The notes under the pieces were generated by a model. The model was not told where the DNA came from, searched no databases, and worked only from the letters and a program-made list of their open reading frames with translations. Shown here one piece after another: positions 25,950 through 35,896 of a DNA stretch of 44,029 nt. The position numbers and the translations under genes are program-made. Numbering within the stretch: position 1 is the first letter of the stretch; the number at the start of each line of letters is the position of its first letter. Source of the DNA: Roseibacillus sp. (GTDB lineage Bacteria > Verrucomicrobiota > Verrucomicrobiia > Verrucomicrobiales > Akkermansiaceae); the NCBI GenBank assembly GCA_002686085.1, contig NZAC01000013.1, forward strand, positions 1 to 44,029. The letters are read 5' to 3'.

Positions 25950-28328
25950 ATGGGTCACGAATCGATCCCGCGTTGCTCTCGACCACCTAAATGGGATCTT
26001 GTATTCACCCTGTCATGGGTCACAGGAATTCTTCTGTTTCAAACCCCTTTTCAAGTCACCCTGAAAATGGGGCCAGGTAATTTCGGCTACAACATTTTGC
26101 TGACTACTGGCGCGATGATTCTCGGGGTAATCATCATGGGCACTCTTTCCCGCCTCTATCATCTTGCTAACCGGAGCCGTCCGTCAGAGCCAAGGGCACA
26201 TCGAATCGCATTGATTTCCCATGGGGCCGCAATCCTGCTCCTGCTGCTATCCCTGCTACCGGCATTCTCTCAGGCTTTCTATTGCGCCGCTCTCGCCGCC
26301 ATGCTCCCATGGCTGACAATTCTCATTGCAGGGAGTGTTCATATCCTGCGAAACACGAAAATAGAGCCAGCCACCCCGCCCTCTTCCACAGATACTCTCC
26401 CCCGCGGGTGGCATTTCAACGGGATCTTCTGGCTCATCACAATGGCCACTCTGCTTACACTCGATTTCCTATCTCTCTCCGCAATACGGGAGCGAAATAG
26501 CTGGGAGCTCATTCTTATCATTAGCGGGCGACTTCTCTCAATTGGTACCTTCCTCGCTGCAGCAGTTCTTTTATTCCAAAGCCTCTGGTCTCTCTCCCCG
26601 TCCTACACTCGCTGGCTCCTCGTCCTCGGCGCCTCGCTGATTCCATTGCTGAGTCTGGCAAATCACTTTTCCAATCTTTATTGGAAACAACCCCTGATCG
26701 ACCTCGTCAATAACCTGACCCTCGACGGAAAATTCAATCTAAGGGTAGAATTAGAAGCAGCCGGAATCACGCACCCTCCGCTCCTTGTTGTCGTTGCCGG
26801 CCTTACAATAATCGCACTGGTGGGAGGGCTCTATCAACTCCTCCAGAGAGCCTCTCTGAAATGTAACTTTCGACTCCGCACTACAAGCGCTGTCCTGATC
26901 GGCCTTGGCCTGTGGATAGGCGCTATCGCGCAACAGGGCCTCAGCATGATCAGCATGCGAAAGCACGTCTGGCAGGATGAGCACACTACCTTTGACATCC
27001 AGCTTGGCCTGCTCCGCCCTGATCCGGGTCTGGAAAAACTCTCTATTGATTTCACACGAACCATGACCGGCAGCCAGGAGGAACTCCTCCTCTCGGGGCC
27101 GACTCCAAAACTCGAGAGAACTCCGGACGTCTATGTTGTCATGGTAGAAACCTGGCGGACAGATTCTGTCCGACCAGAGGTCATGCCCTTTCTCTCTCAG
27201 TTCGCCAAAACGGAGTGTCAGCAGTTTAAGACAACCTTCGCAGGATCCAATTGCACTCCCGTCTCTTGGTATACGCTATTCCACAGTCGAGTTGGTATTG
27301 ACTGGCGGGAATCTCTCCGAGAAGACGAATCTATTGATGGATTCAAGGGAAGCTATCCTCTGCGCCTTCTTCATAAGCTTGGATATCGTTTCAGCGTGAG
27401 AGCCGTCTGCGACCTTTCGTATAAGAAGATGTGTGACCTCAATTTCGGAAGGAACCACAAACTTGCAGACCGGTTTCTAGACGCACCCATGATCCCCGGA
27501 AACCTGGATGTTCCAGAGCGTGAGGTTGTCATTATGGATGATCTGAAGCGCGAACTTCAGGACAGCCCTAAAGGCGGGAAACTTCACTTCATATCTCTGG
27601 ACTCAGCTCACTATAACTACTATTGGCCCAGCAAAGATTTTACCCCGATTCACGAGGACTGCTCCGCCATCAACTTTTCCGCCCTCAAGCCTACCGCCGA
27701 ACAGATACGCGAGGTTGTAAAAAGATATGAAAACGCGGTGAATTGGATTGACCGGCAGATGGAGGACTTCATCAAACACCTCAAGTCCGTAGGGCGTTAC
27801 GAAAACTCCATCATCATACTAACTGGTGATCACGGAGAAGAATTCCAGGAGAATGGATCATGGTTTCACTGCTCCAGCCTGAGACGCGAACAGGTAGAGG
27901 TTCCGATTATGATTCGATGGCCGAAATGGGTAACCGAACAACCAAATCAGGATCTGGTTTCGCACATGGACATCATGCCAAGCCTTTTGGACGCCCTGGG
28001 CCTTGAATCTCGTTACTTTTCTGGAATGGCGGGCTACTCGGTCCTTGGCTCACATCCGGGAGAAGCGCTTCTTAGCACCCGTTGGCCAGGCAAATCCGGA
28101 ATCGGCTTATCCCTGGTCGCTAACGGAATGAAGGCAAACTTTAAGGCCTCCAAGCTGTGGTTGGAAGGCATTCCGGAAACCATTCACTTCATGGGATGGA
28201 CAGACTTTGCTGATCGCCCACTCGACCCGGAACAACTCCGCCATAAGCGCTCCTATACCGACACTCTGAAAGAACACTATGGAACGTCCATTGAGCGTCA
28301 CTTCGAACGGTTTCAGATATCCAACTGA
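25950..28328 (+). CDS. Polytopic membrane sulfatase/phosphoethanolamine-transferase-fold protein
   Basis: About 792 residues from the ATG at 25950; an upstream ATG at 25830 is unlikely because it runs over the FmdB start. The N-terminal ~340 residues hold about seven or eight membrane helices. The C-terminal half is an alkaline-phosphatase-superfamily domain with VVMVETWRTDSV (metal Glu as in EptA/LtaS), TGDHGEEFQENG (metal Asp-His) and MDIMPSLLDALGL. The nucleophile region reads SNCTPVSWYTLF: C435 sits where sulfatases have formylglycine, but the arginine of CxPxR is missing, and T436 could instead serve as in transferases. It may modify a cell-surface glycan or lipid. The downstream esterase (48 bp) may be cotranscribed. 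Confidence 0.8.
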   Translation: MGHESIPRCSRPPKWDLVFTLSWVTGILLFQTPFQVTLKMGPGNFGYNILLTTGAMILGVIIMGTLSRLYHLANRSRPSEPRAHRIALISHGAAILLLLLSLLPAFSQAFYCAALAAMLPWLTILIAGSVHILRNTKIEPATPPSSTDTLPRGWHFNGIFWLITMATLLTLDFLSLSAIRERNSWELILIISGRLLSIGTFLAAAVLLFQSLWSLSPSYTRWLLVLGASLIPLLSLANHFSNLYWKQPLIDLVNNLTLDGKFNLRVELEAAGITHPPLLVVVAGLTIIALVGGLYQLLQRASLKCNFRLRTTSAVLIGLGLWIGAIAQQGLSMISMRKHVWQDEHTTFDIQLGLLRPDPGLEKLSIDFTRTMTGSQEELLLSGPTPKLERTPDVYVVMVETWRTDSVRPEVMPFLSQFAKTECQQFKTTFAGSNCTPVSWYTLFHSRVGIDWRESLREDESIDGFKGSYPLRLLHKLGYRFSVRAVCDLSYKKMCDLNFGRNHKLADRFLDAPMIPGNLDVPEREVVIMDDLKRELQDSPKGGKLHFISLDSAHYNYYWPSKDFTPIHEDCSAINFSALKPTAEQIREVVKRYENAVNWIDRQMEDFIKHLKSVGRYENSIIILTGDHGEEFQENGSWFHCSSLRREQVEVPIMIRWPKWVTEQPNQDLVSHMDIMPSLLDALGLESRYFSGMAGYSVLGSHPGEALLSTRWPGKSGIGLSLVANGMKANFKASKLWLEGIPETIHFMGWTDFADRPLDPEQLRHKRSYTDTLKEHYGTSIERHFERFQISN

Positions 28329-28376
28329 TCATCGGTGATGCCTATCCTCTGATCCACCTGCAACCCACAATATATC

Positions 28377-29354
28377 ATGCCCTACTTACCCAGACTTATA
28401 CTCATATTCTTTTTTCTGTTTCTGACGCTTCAGGGACACACGGCAGAAAAAGTTGTTACGATCTTCATTCTTGCAGGCCAATCGAACATGGAGGGGCATG
28501 GGCGTATTGCAGGAAACCAGAGAGGAACCCTCGAAAGCCTGATTAGAGATCCTGCCACTGCCTCCCGCTACCGTCATCTGCATACCAATGGAAACTGGAT
28601 TACGCGAAAGGATGTCTGGATTTCGTGGCTCGGCCGATCTGGCAATCTCGGGATAGGGGGTTGGGCTGCGAAGGGAGCCATTGGTCCGGAGCTGGGATTC
28701 GGGTGGACGGTTGGAGACCAAATCGAGGAGCCCATCCTCCTGCTGAAATTCGGCCCAGGAGGAACCAGTCTAGCTGGCCCATGGCGACCGCCAAGTGCTG
28801 GGCCTCACCGCAATGGAAAGCCCAGAGGCCAGGGAATCGGAGACCAATTCGACAATCTTGTGTCCTCAGTCAAACAGCGTCTCAAGAATCTCGAATCTGA
28901 ATTTCCCTCACTGGCGGGCTATCGTCCCAACCTAGCTGGCTTTGGATGGCATCAAGGGTGGAATGATGGGTGCAGTAAGGTCGATAGTGTTGAATATGAA
29001 TCAAACCTCGCCCACCTAATCCGCGACATGCGTACCGAGTTAAATTCTCCCCAGCTCCCGTTTGTCATTGCGGGCAGCGGCTTTGGTGGATGGGACCAGA
29101 AGATCGACCGGCGCCTCATGATCATGAAGGCTCAGGAGGCTGTCACTAAGTATGATGAGTTCAAGGAAACAACCCGCTACGTCGAGACCCGAGGATTTTT
29201 CAGGGATGGCCCGATTTCTCCTCGCCCGATCCGCTATCACTGGTGCTGCAACGCAGAAACTTACTGGCTGATTGGCGAACACATGGGACATGCCATGGTG
29301 GAGCTACTGGGGGGCAGGAAGGCCCCCGGAATTCCGGGGAGCCAGTCAAATTAG
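28377..29354 (+). CDS. Secreted SGNH esterase (sialate O-acetylesterase/CE6-like)
   Basis: A 325-residue exported hydrolase predicted to remove acetyl or other acyl groups from carbohydrates. A signal peptide (about residues 1-23) is followed by FILAGQSNMEGHGR with nucleophile S36. GPELGFGWTVGDQ is next, then LKFGPGGTSL (oxyanion Gly), AGFGWHQGWNDG and the terminal RYHWCCNAETYWLIGEHMG carrying the catalytic histidine. These blocks and their spacing match the SASA/DUF303 family. It ends 28 bp before the stop of the convergent giant protein gene. The substrate is unknown; xylan acetyl groups and sulfated polysaccharide side chains are candidates by family. Confidence 0.87.
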   Translation: MPYLPRLILIFFFLFLTLQGHTAEKVVTIFILAGQSNMEGHGRIAGNQRGTLESLIRDPATASRYRHLHTNGNWITRKDVWISWLGRSGNLGIGGWAAKGAIGPELGFGWTVGDQIEEPILLLKFGPGGTSLAGPWRPPSAGPHRNGKPRGQGIGDQFDNLVSSVKQRLKNLESEFPSLAGYRPNLAGFGWHQGWNDGCSKVDSVEYESNLAHLIRDMRTELNSPQLPFVIAGSGFGGWDQKIDRRLMIMKAQEAVTKYDEFKETTRYVETRGFFRDGPISPRPIRYHWCCNAETYWLIGEHMGHAMVELLGGRKAPGIPGSQSN

Positions 29355-29382
29355 GTTCAGGATCCCTTGCCCGCGATTTCCC

Positions 29383-32300
29383 TTATTCTTCCACTGACAC
29401 TCGATAGAATCGCTGATCCTCTCCGATGGCCCGGGGGTCAAGCTGCAAGGTTACTGTTCCTACCGCGATAATTCCCGAAGAGGTTACTTCCCAGTTGATC
29501 AAATCAGTGCTTGCTTCGAGAGTGTAACTCTTTCCTGGCACGCTATCCCATCTCACTGTAACAAAACCTGTAAGAGGATTTCTGCTTAGTGTCGTTATCT
29601 GAAAGAGCGAGGCCCCATCGAGTGGATCAGTTCCAGCCGCAATTTCGGATCCATCGGGAGACCCATCGCCATCTGTATCCGGGCGGAGTGGATCGGTGCC
29701 CGCGACTGACTCATCGGTATCACTGAGACCGTCCCCGTCACTATCAAGAAGCAATCCAGCCCCCGGAGTCCCTCCTACTACCGCACTGGCTCTCCAGTTA
29801 AGAGGGTCATTGTAGTCACCCTCGGTATCAATAATCTCCAACGATGGACCGTCCCCTGCTGGCGCCAGAGGCCATGGTTCAACCGAGTCGTAATTGAAGT
29901 CGTGGACGAGGTTTCCCGAACCGTCCCGAAGGACTATGTTCTCCCCACTGTTTGAGAGCGCACCTGCAGCCCACTCTCCCAACACTCGCACGCCTGGCCC
30001 ATACTTCGCCCGAAAGGCCTCGAGATCTGCAACCACAACGGCATGCTCGTCGGGAGCGAGTGCCTCAGCCGGAAAGCTGAAGGCGTTAAACGGATCACCG
30101 TCATCAAACCCGATCCCCTCGAGCTCCAAGACATTAGCTCCGGTGTTGACCAACTCAATGAATTCAAGGGCACTCCCTTCAACAGGCTCATACATGAGCT
30201 CCGTGATTCGGAGATGATCTGCGGCTGGGCTGGATACCGAAGGATCGATCAGCATTACGTAATCAAATTTAAAACGAGACGCCCGAGCACTATCGTTAGC
30301 TGCAAAAATCCCGCCTCTTCCAGCAGTAGCCGCAGAAGGTATGGAGCGTGAATAGATTACCGTCCAGACGCCGGGCTCCAACCGGCGCTCGAACCGCAGG
30401 TTTCTCCCGTCCCGCCTGATCCGGATCACCGCCGACCCCTCCGAATACGCCCTGTTAAAGAGTTGCGTGAAGGCACCTCCGCTAGAGCGTTTGACGCGCA
30501 AAGCGTTACCATCTTCCATGGCAAATACATACCGGGTTGAGGCTGCTCCCTCCTGCATTTCTACGATAAGCCCCGAGATGAAGTCCCCGCGTTGTACTGA
30601 ATCGAGCGATAGATCCGTCTGAAGGACAAAGTCCGCAGAATCGGGAATCTCACGCCAGATAGCAGGAAAGGTGGGGTTCGATCCCGTGAGCGGTCTCGCC
30701 ACGTTATCACCCAGTTTGAGCACCAGATTACCGGGCCTGTCGTTAAGAGAGTACCAGGAACCCTCACTGTAGTCATGCCGGACATCTACATTTTCAGGAT
30801 CCCACCAGCTCTCGAGTAACCTTGAGGTGAAGGGGCTCCATCCTGAATCCGCATAGACAGAAACCTCCCTCATTTCGGAATGGCTTTCTCCATCATCATC
30901 AGACGCCGCCAGCACAACCTCGTAGAGCCCTGGACCTCCAAAGGTTAGTTCTGCACTGTCTACTGTTGGGTTCGCAAGAACGACACGTTCTTCTGGAGTC
31001 GCAGACCATGAGAACTCGAGGCCCCTACCCTCAGGATCGTAACTGTCTGCTGCATCAATATCCAAAGTATCTGCCACTGAGATATTGAACGAATCAGGAC
31101 TCGAATCCAATTCCACAACCGGATGGGCATTTCCTGATTTGTTCACGTTCACTGTATCGGTGTGGACAACGTTTCCTTCACGGTCCAAACCATTGACTGT
31201 GAGAGTCGTAATTCCCTCTTTCAGCTGGATTCCACTGACAGTCCAGCTGGTTTCTGAATTGAAAACCCACTCAGCCTCTGGATGGTCTTCCACCTGAACT
31301 GAAAATACGTTGTAAGGGCTACTTCCACGCAGCGACAAGGTTTGCCCACTCGTTCGGACTGTTCCACCTCCACCTGAAGTGACATTAAAATCCATATTCA
31401 GCGAGCTCGAACCAATAGCGTTGTTCCGAGCATAATTCGCACGACTATTGTTGAAATTATTGTAGGTCGAAATGTTGGCCGAGTAGGACCCGGAAGCCGC
31501 CTCTTCCAAATTCAACCACATCCCCAGACGCCCTGATCCAGCAGTATACTTATCGACCATCTCTCCTATGTAGTAGTTGAGACGCTGACGAACATAGGGC
31601 TTGAAGAAGAAGTTCCTCACACCTGTAAGGTTGCCAATGAATTCAGCAGAAGTGCTACCAAAGGTCAGATCAGAATCCCACTGAGCGAGCTGCCACTTCC
31701 CATCAGAATAACGGCGAAGAAAATACCCATTCTTGCCTCGATTTCGTGTCAGGGTATCCCAGTCATCGACCCACCCCCTGACAGCTGCATTCGCTGCCAT
31801 GAGATCTATGTCGGCGAGCCGCTCGATTTCAGCCCGGGTGAAATTATCCTGACCTACCTGCTCTACCCAGTTCACGAAAGAGGAATAGTCATACTCATCC
31901 TCGCGAGACCTCTTGATCCACTCCGCATGGTATCTCTCAGGTTCGCGGGTTCCCTTGTAGCTCCAATCAGCATTCCGATTTCCTCGACTCCAATTATCTT
32001 CAAACCACCACTCATCATCAATTCGATAGAGCTCGCCCTTCTCTCCTTGCTCCCAGTTACGCTTCAAAAAATCGTTGGCGTTAGGTTCCACGTCCTCCCG
32101 AAGAGAGGCACTGCTCCCGTTGATGATCACACGGACAAATTCATTCTCGTTCGAGGCGTGTCCAAGCAAGTAGAGCCAATAGCGAATAATTCGATTATGA
32201 TACCCCCGTCCTCCTCCGGCATCGTTATCAATCGCACGCTTGGTGTACCCACGAAACCGACGGTCCCGTGGCGATTTCCATTTCGCTCTCGACAAATCTT

Positions 32301-35300
32301 CTCCGTCAGACCGAGTCCACGGACTCCCACTTTTCCGGATCTCGGCGTTATAAATTACCTCATTTTCTTCACTGATGAACGTCGAATTAAAGTATTGATT
32401 CGAAAGGCGTGGAAACGCGTAGTTGTTCTTCGATTCTCCCGACGTTCCACCGCCGAGATAATCTATGTCACGTGCTGAGATTACAAAGCGCTGGGTTCGC
32501 AGATCCGTCGGAATATTACTATTATCGACAACATACAGCGCCGGTGCATCAGGCGCTGAGCGAGGAATATGATTGGTTCCTGCAGCAGATGTGGCCTCCA
32601 CATAAAACTGAATGATCGTTCCATCACCACGCGAGGGCAACGTTGTGCTGTAGATTCCATCACCAGCCTCGAGGTCCCCAGCCTGACCATTATCATTCAT
32701 GGCCTGTGTTCCCCACGAATTACTCCATGTGGCATTATCAACTCTGTAGCGAAGATTCACCCCGGTAAGAGACCTCACTGAGTTAACTCTGGTCGTGATG
32801 GTGACCGAATCCGAGGAAGTGGGCACAGGAGGGGCATGCATGATTTCGGACAGAGTTGGCATCGCCTGCTCCTCCGCGCTCGAATTGACCGAGCCTGGTG
32901 TGCCGAGGTTGCGCGGAATTGGAAGCCGGATAATGCCACCGAAGCTTCGATCCCAGGTATTAACGACCAGTGTCGGTTTCCCGTATACCCAACGAGCCTG
33001 GCACTGCCACACGAGATCGTCATTGTCAGAGATGGAGGTTACATCGATCTCGCATCGATTAGCTTTGACATCGCCGTGGCCCGTCGAGACGAGGCGCAGC
33101 TCGTTACCTGACATGAAGGTCCGGTAGTGGGTTCCCTGACAAAGCCAGCCGTTGGAAGCATTCCCATTGGTCACCACCCTTTCTCCCGAGCTCGGCAGAA
33201 GATTCGACCCGTTGGCACCCCGCCTGAGGCTCATGGTCCGTAGAGCGATGTGGGCATCTCCCACCGCGTGGATATGCAGCTCCTTATAACTGGAACTCCC
33301 CCCTCGGGAGTTATTCTGCAGATACCGGTCCTCAATGGTGTAAGTCTCAAAACGCGACTTCTGGGACTCATCCGAATCGGCCCACGCACTGGGCATAGAA
33401 TTATCCATGTCAGGGTTCCGCAGTTCCATGCTACTACCCAGTCCCCCCGCAAGCGCGGGCCATTCACCGCCTGTCGAATAATGCACTTCATCAGCCAGAT
33501 TGCCCCATGAATCCAGGAGAACGAGTAGTTCCCCGCTGTTACTCAGGGTGCCATCATATGGGCCGAGCACCCGCGCCCCGGGGTGAGCCTCACTCGTGTA
33601 GGCAGGGTTGGCGGCGACAACGAGATACTCTCCGGCCGAAAGACTGACACCGGCAGGAAAAGTATAATCCACCCCTTCATCAATACGCCAGCCACCCAGA
33701 TCGATTGAAGCCCTTGAGTTATTGTAGAGCTCGATATATTCGCCATCCCTGTGACTGGAGGGGGGCTCCACCATAAGCTCGGTGATCACGATACCCTGCT
33801 CGCGCGTTGGATCGTTCGCCCGGTTTTGGCTTCCCACCTCTGAGGAGTAGAACATCCCGGATCCATCCGGATACGCTGCTGAAAAATTGCGCCCCCAAGC
33901 TTGCTCGACTACTACCGCATCAATAACTCTGTTCCCGGAATCCACCAGCCATAGAACTTCATCACCGCCACCGGTTCCAAACAATACAGGCCAGCTCCTG
34001 AAGCCCCGCGGGCCAATGGCCCCTGAAAGAGGAATCTTGTCACTGAAATCCCTGCGGCTTGACAGGAAGAGCCCCGACAAGCTCTGGGAGGTAGCCCCCT
34101 CGTGATAAAGTTCGACCCAGTCTATATTGCCATCCACGTCATAATGCACTTCATTGATGGCGAGGACCGTGCCCAGTTCCGCCGCGCTGGAATTAGCTGC
34201 GTCGCGGGTCGGTGAAGTAAAAAGAAACCAGCTACCAGCTCCTGCCGGCTTACGGCCCAAGGATCGCCCATCATTGGGCATGGCCGTATCAATACCATTG
34301 ACGATGGTGGAACCATCATTCTGAGTGAGATACACTACAGTGGTGGTTCCCACTGACAGATTAGCCTCGGCAAATCCCACGGAAGAAAGACCTCCCGGCT
34401 GAATAACAAGACTCCCCGGGATGCGATACTTCGTGAGGTTACTTGCGGAATCGCTAAGATACCAACCTCCCACGTCGATTGAGGATCCCGTAGGATTGTA
34501 GAGCTCAACAAATCCGCTTCCATTCTGAGGAAGCACCTCGTTGATGACGATACTCGGAGCACTTGGAGTCGAAATGTTTACCCTTGCTCCAAAAACGACA
34601 TCAGAACTTGTGGTTCCAGTTTGGTGAACCTCAACAGCCAGAACATTGGTGCCCTCTACCAGGGGCGGGGAGCTGCTGGTCACAATCGCTTCTTCCTCAC
34701 TTGCGTCTCCCACCGTTCTTGAGGCTGTTGTCGTGAAGCCAGCACCCTCTTCGACGCCAATTCCTCCCAGCCATTGGCCATTGAGCCAAAAGCCTGCTCC
34801 GTCATCCAAAATGGTATCAATGGAAATACTGGTTCCCTGAGTCGTACCGTTGAACTCAAAAGAAGTCCTGAAATAGTATGTTATGATATCGTTGCCCGGC
34901 GCGTTTGGATTTTCGAAAGGCGTTGAAATCCCCGGCGAGGGAACCACCGAAGTCTCATACCCAAAGAGGCCTCGCCCTGTATCCCAGCTTGCATCATTAA
35001 ATCCGGGATTCTTCCACCCGCTTCCCTGATTAGAACCGTCGTCAAGATACTTCCATCGATGGTCAAAGTTGATGTAAGGGAGCCCCACTGAAAGGTCTAC
35101 CTCCGGGTTCGAATACGGTTCCTCTGCCGCCGCCGGCTCACCTGCTCCGGGTGTCCCCCCCGGGGAACTACTCGCCCTCCAAACTCGATAGTCATCAATG
35201 GCGTAACTGTCATTATCGAGAACAAGGCTATGCCCTCCTCCGTCGGCAGCAATCGGCCACGGATGACGGTCATCATACCTTAACGTGCAAACCGTCGCTC

Positions 35301-35688
35301 CGTTTTTGTCCCGAATATTGATTCGTTCTCCTTCATTGGCGAGGGATCCCGTCCAGGGACCCAGTACTCGCACAGACTGAGGCAATCCGTAATCCGCCCG
35401 GAAAGTTGCGGGATCTACTCCGCAAATGACAACGCGCTCCCACTGCTTGAGAAAGTTACTCTCATGGTTCCCGGAATCGTAAACCGGAAAGTCAAAGTCC
35501 ACCGCTCCTCTCACCTTCCATTGGGCAATATCATAAATCGTTGCGGTAAGGTTCTCGACCTCGATGAATTCGTGGAGGCCGGCAGGGGGATGATACATCA
35601 CTTCCCTGATAACTACCTGCTCTCCCTTCAAGGATGAGAAGGCCCCGACAAAAACGAGAGGTATGCAGAACTTAAAAACGCAATTCAT
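29383..35688 (-). CDS. Giant secreted lamin-tail/CotH protein, copy 1
   Basis: A 2101-residue secreted protein (signal peptide residues 1-22). Domains in order: lamin-tail domain (23-180); a 170-residue beta domain with FDHRWKYLDDG and GWKNPGFNDASWD (about 204-375); three more lamin-tail domains (about 379-500, 509-625, 632-755); a linker; and a CotH-kinase-like region (about 1060-1430). The CotH region has REDVEPNANDFLKRNW and GKWQLAQWDSDLTFG. A PKD-like domain (1527-1612), a LamG-like beta domain (1616-1820), a fifth lamin-tail domain (1826-1960), two thrombospondin type 3 repeats and a C-terminal 70-residue beta domain follow. CotH phosphorylates spore coat proteins in Bacillus; here the role is unknown. 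It is paralogous to the next gene. Confidence 0.85.
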   Translation of the reverse strand: MNCVFKFCIPLVFVGAFSSLKGEQVVIREVMYHPPAGLHEFIEVENLTATIYDIAQWKVRGAVDFDFPVYDSGNHESNFLKQWERVVICGVDPATFRADYGLPQSVRVLGPWTGSLANEGERINIRDKNGATVCTLRYDDRHPWPIAADGGGHSLVLDNDSYAIDDYRVWRASSSPGGTPGAGEPAAAEEPYSNPEVDLSVGLPYINFDHRWKYLDDGSNQGSGWKNPGFNDASWDTGRGLFGYETSVVPSPGISTPFENPNAPGNDIITYYFRTSFEFNGTTQGTSISIDTILDDGAGFWLNGQWLGGIGVEEGAGFTTTASRTVGDASEEEAIVTSSSPPLVEGTNVLAVEVHQTGTTSSDVVFGARVNISTPSAPSIVINEVLPQNGSGFVELYNPTGSSIDVGGWYLSDSASNLTKYRIPGSLVIQPGGLSSVGFAEANLSVGTTTVVYLTQNDGSTIVNGIDTAMPNDGRSLGRKPAGAGSWFLFTSPTRDAANSSAAELGTVLAINEVHYDVDGNIDWVELYHEGATSQSLSGLFLSSRRDFSDKIPLSGAIGPRGFRSWPVLFGTGGGDEVLWLVDSGNRVIDAVVVEQAWGRNFSAAYPDGSGMFYSSEVGSQNRANDPTREQGIVITELMVEPPSSHRDGEYIELYNNSRASIDLGGWRIDEGVDYTFPAGVSLSAGEYLVVAANPAYTSEAHPGARVLGPYDGTLSNSGELLVLLDSWGNLADEVHYSTGGEWPALAGGLGSSMELRNPDMDNSMPSAWADSDESQKSRFETYTIEDRYLQNNSRGGSSSYKELHIHAVGDAHIALRTMSLRRGANGSNLLPSSGERVVTNGNASNGWLCQGTHYRTFMSGNELRLVSTGHGDVKANRCEIDVTSISDNDDLVWQCQARWVYGKPTLVVNTWDRSFGGIIRLPIPRNLGTPGSVNSSAEEQAMPTLSEIMHAPPVPTSSDSVTITTRVNSVRSLTGVNLRYRVDNATWSNSWGTQAMNDNGQAGDLEAGDGIYSTTLPSRGDGTIIQFYVEATSAAGTNHIPRSAPDAPALYVVDNSNIPTDLRTQRFVISARDIDYLGGGTSGESKNNYAFPRLSNQYFNSTFISEENEVIYNAEIRKSGSPWTRSDGEDLSRAKWKSPRDRRFRGYTKRAIDNDAGGGRGYHNRIIRYWLYLLGHASNENEFVRVIINGSSASLREDVEPNANDFLKRNWEQGEKGELYRIDDEWWFEDNWSRGNRNADWSYKGTREPERYHAEWIKRSREDEYDYSSFVNWVEQVGQDNFTRAEIERLADIDLMAANAAVRGWVDDWDTLTRNRGKNGYFLRRYSDGKWQLAQWDSDLTFGSTSAEFIGNLTGVRNFFFKPYVRQRLNYYIGEMVDKYTAGSGRLGMWLNLEEAASGSYSANISTYNNFNNSRANYARNNAIGSSSLNMDFNVTSGGGGTVRTSGQTLSLRGSSPYNVFSVQVEDHPEAEWVFNSETSWTVSGIQLKEGITTLTVNGLDREGNVVHTDTVNVNKSGNAHPVVELDSSPDSFNISVADTLDIDAADSYDPEGRGLEFSWSATPEERVVLANPTVDSAELTFGGPGLYEVVLAASDDDGESHSEMREVSVYADSGWSPFTSRLLESWWDPENVDVRHDYSEGSWYSLNDRPGNLVLKLGDNVARPLTGSNPTFPAIWREIPDSADFVLQTDLSLDSVQRGDFISGLIVEMQEGAASTRYVFAMEDGNALRVKRSSGGAFTQLFNRAYSEGSAVIRIRRDGRNLRFERRLEPGVWTVIYSRSIPSAATAGRGGIFAANDSARASRFKFDYVMLIDPSVSSPAADHLRITELMYEPVEGSALEFIELVNTGANVLELEGIGFDDGDPFNAFSFPAEALAPDEHAVVVADLEAFRAKYGPGVRVLGEWAAGALSNSGENIVLRDGSGNLVHDFNYDSVEPWPLAPAGDGPSLEIIDTEGDYNDPLNWRASAVVGGTPGAGLLLDSDGDGLSDTDESVAGTDPLRPDTDGDGSPDGSEIAAGTDPLDGASLFQITTLSRNPLTGFVTVRWDSVPGKSYTLEASTDLINWEVTSSGIIAVGTVTLQLDPRAIGEDQRFYRVSVEE

Positions 35689-35896
35689 GGGATTTGGTTG
35701 GAAGGAGTGTCTGGACGAGGCGTTACAATATCGTCACTTGATCCCCAAGCAAAGTTGAATACCGCACACCAGTCTTCCCGATCAGGTGTGGTTTTAACCC
35801 AGAAGTGGCATCAAGGAGCACGAAGCTCCCCGAAAGGATCTCAGGCTCCTCAGATCGCTAAAAGGCCTGTTTCAGAGTGTCCTCCGCCATTTTCAA
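35689..35896. other. Spacer between the two giant genes
   Basis: A short hairpin (GGAGC/GCTCC, 35814-35828) is present without a T-run on the minus strand. No further gene or promoter is evident. The genes may form one transcript, but a separate promoter for copy 1 cannot be excluded. Confidence 0.35.

Noticed and set aside
29640-29760. Tandem repeat or CRISPR-like array in the 3' part of giant copy 1
   Set aside because: The repetition encodes DxDxDGxxD thrombospondin type 3 repeats in frame. Spacing and sequence are those of a protein repeat.
31927-32478. 183-codon plus-strand frame inside giant copy 1 (a similar one at 38426-38986 in copy 2)
   Set aside because: Both lie opposite the conserved CotH region. 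Their mutual resemblance is explained by duplication of the sense genes.
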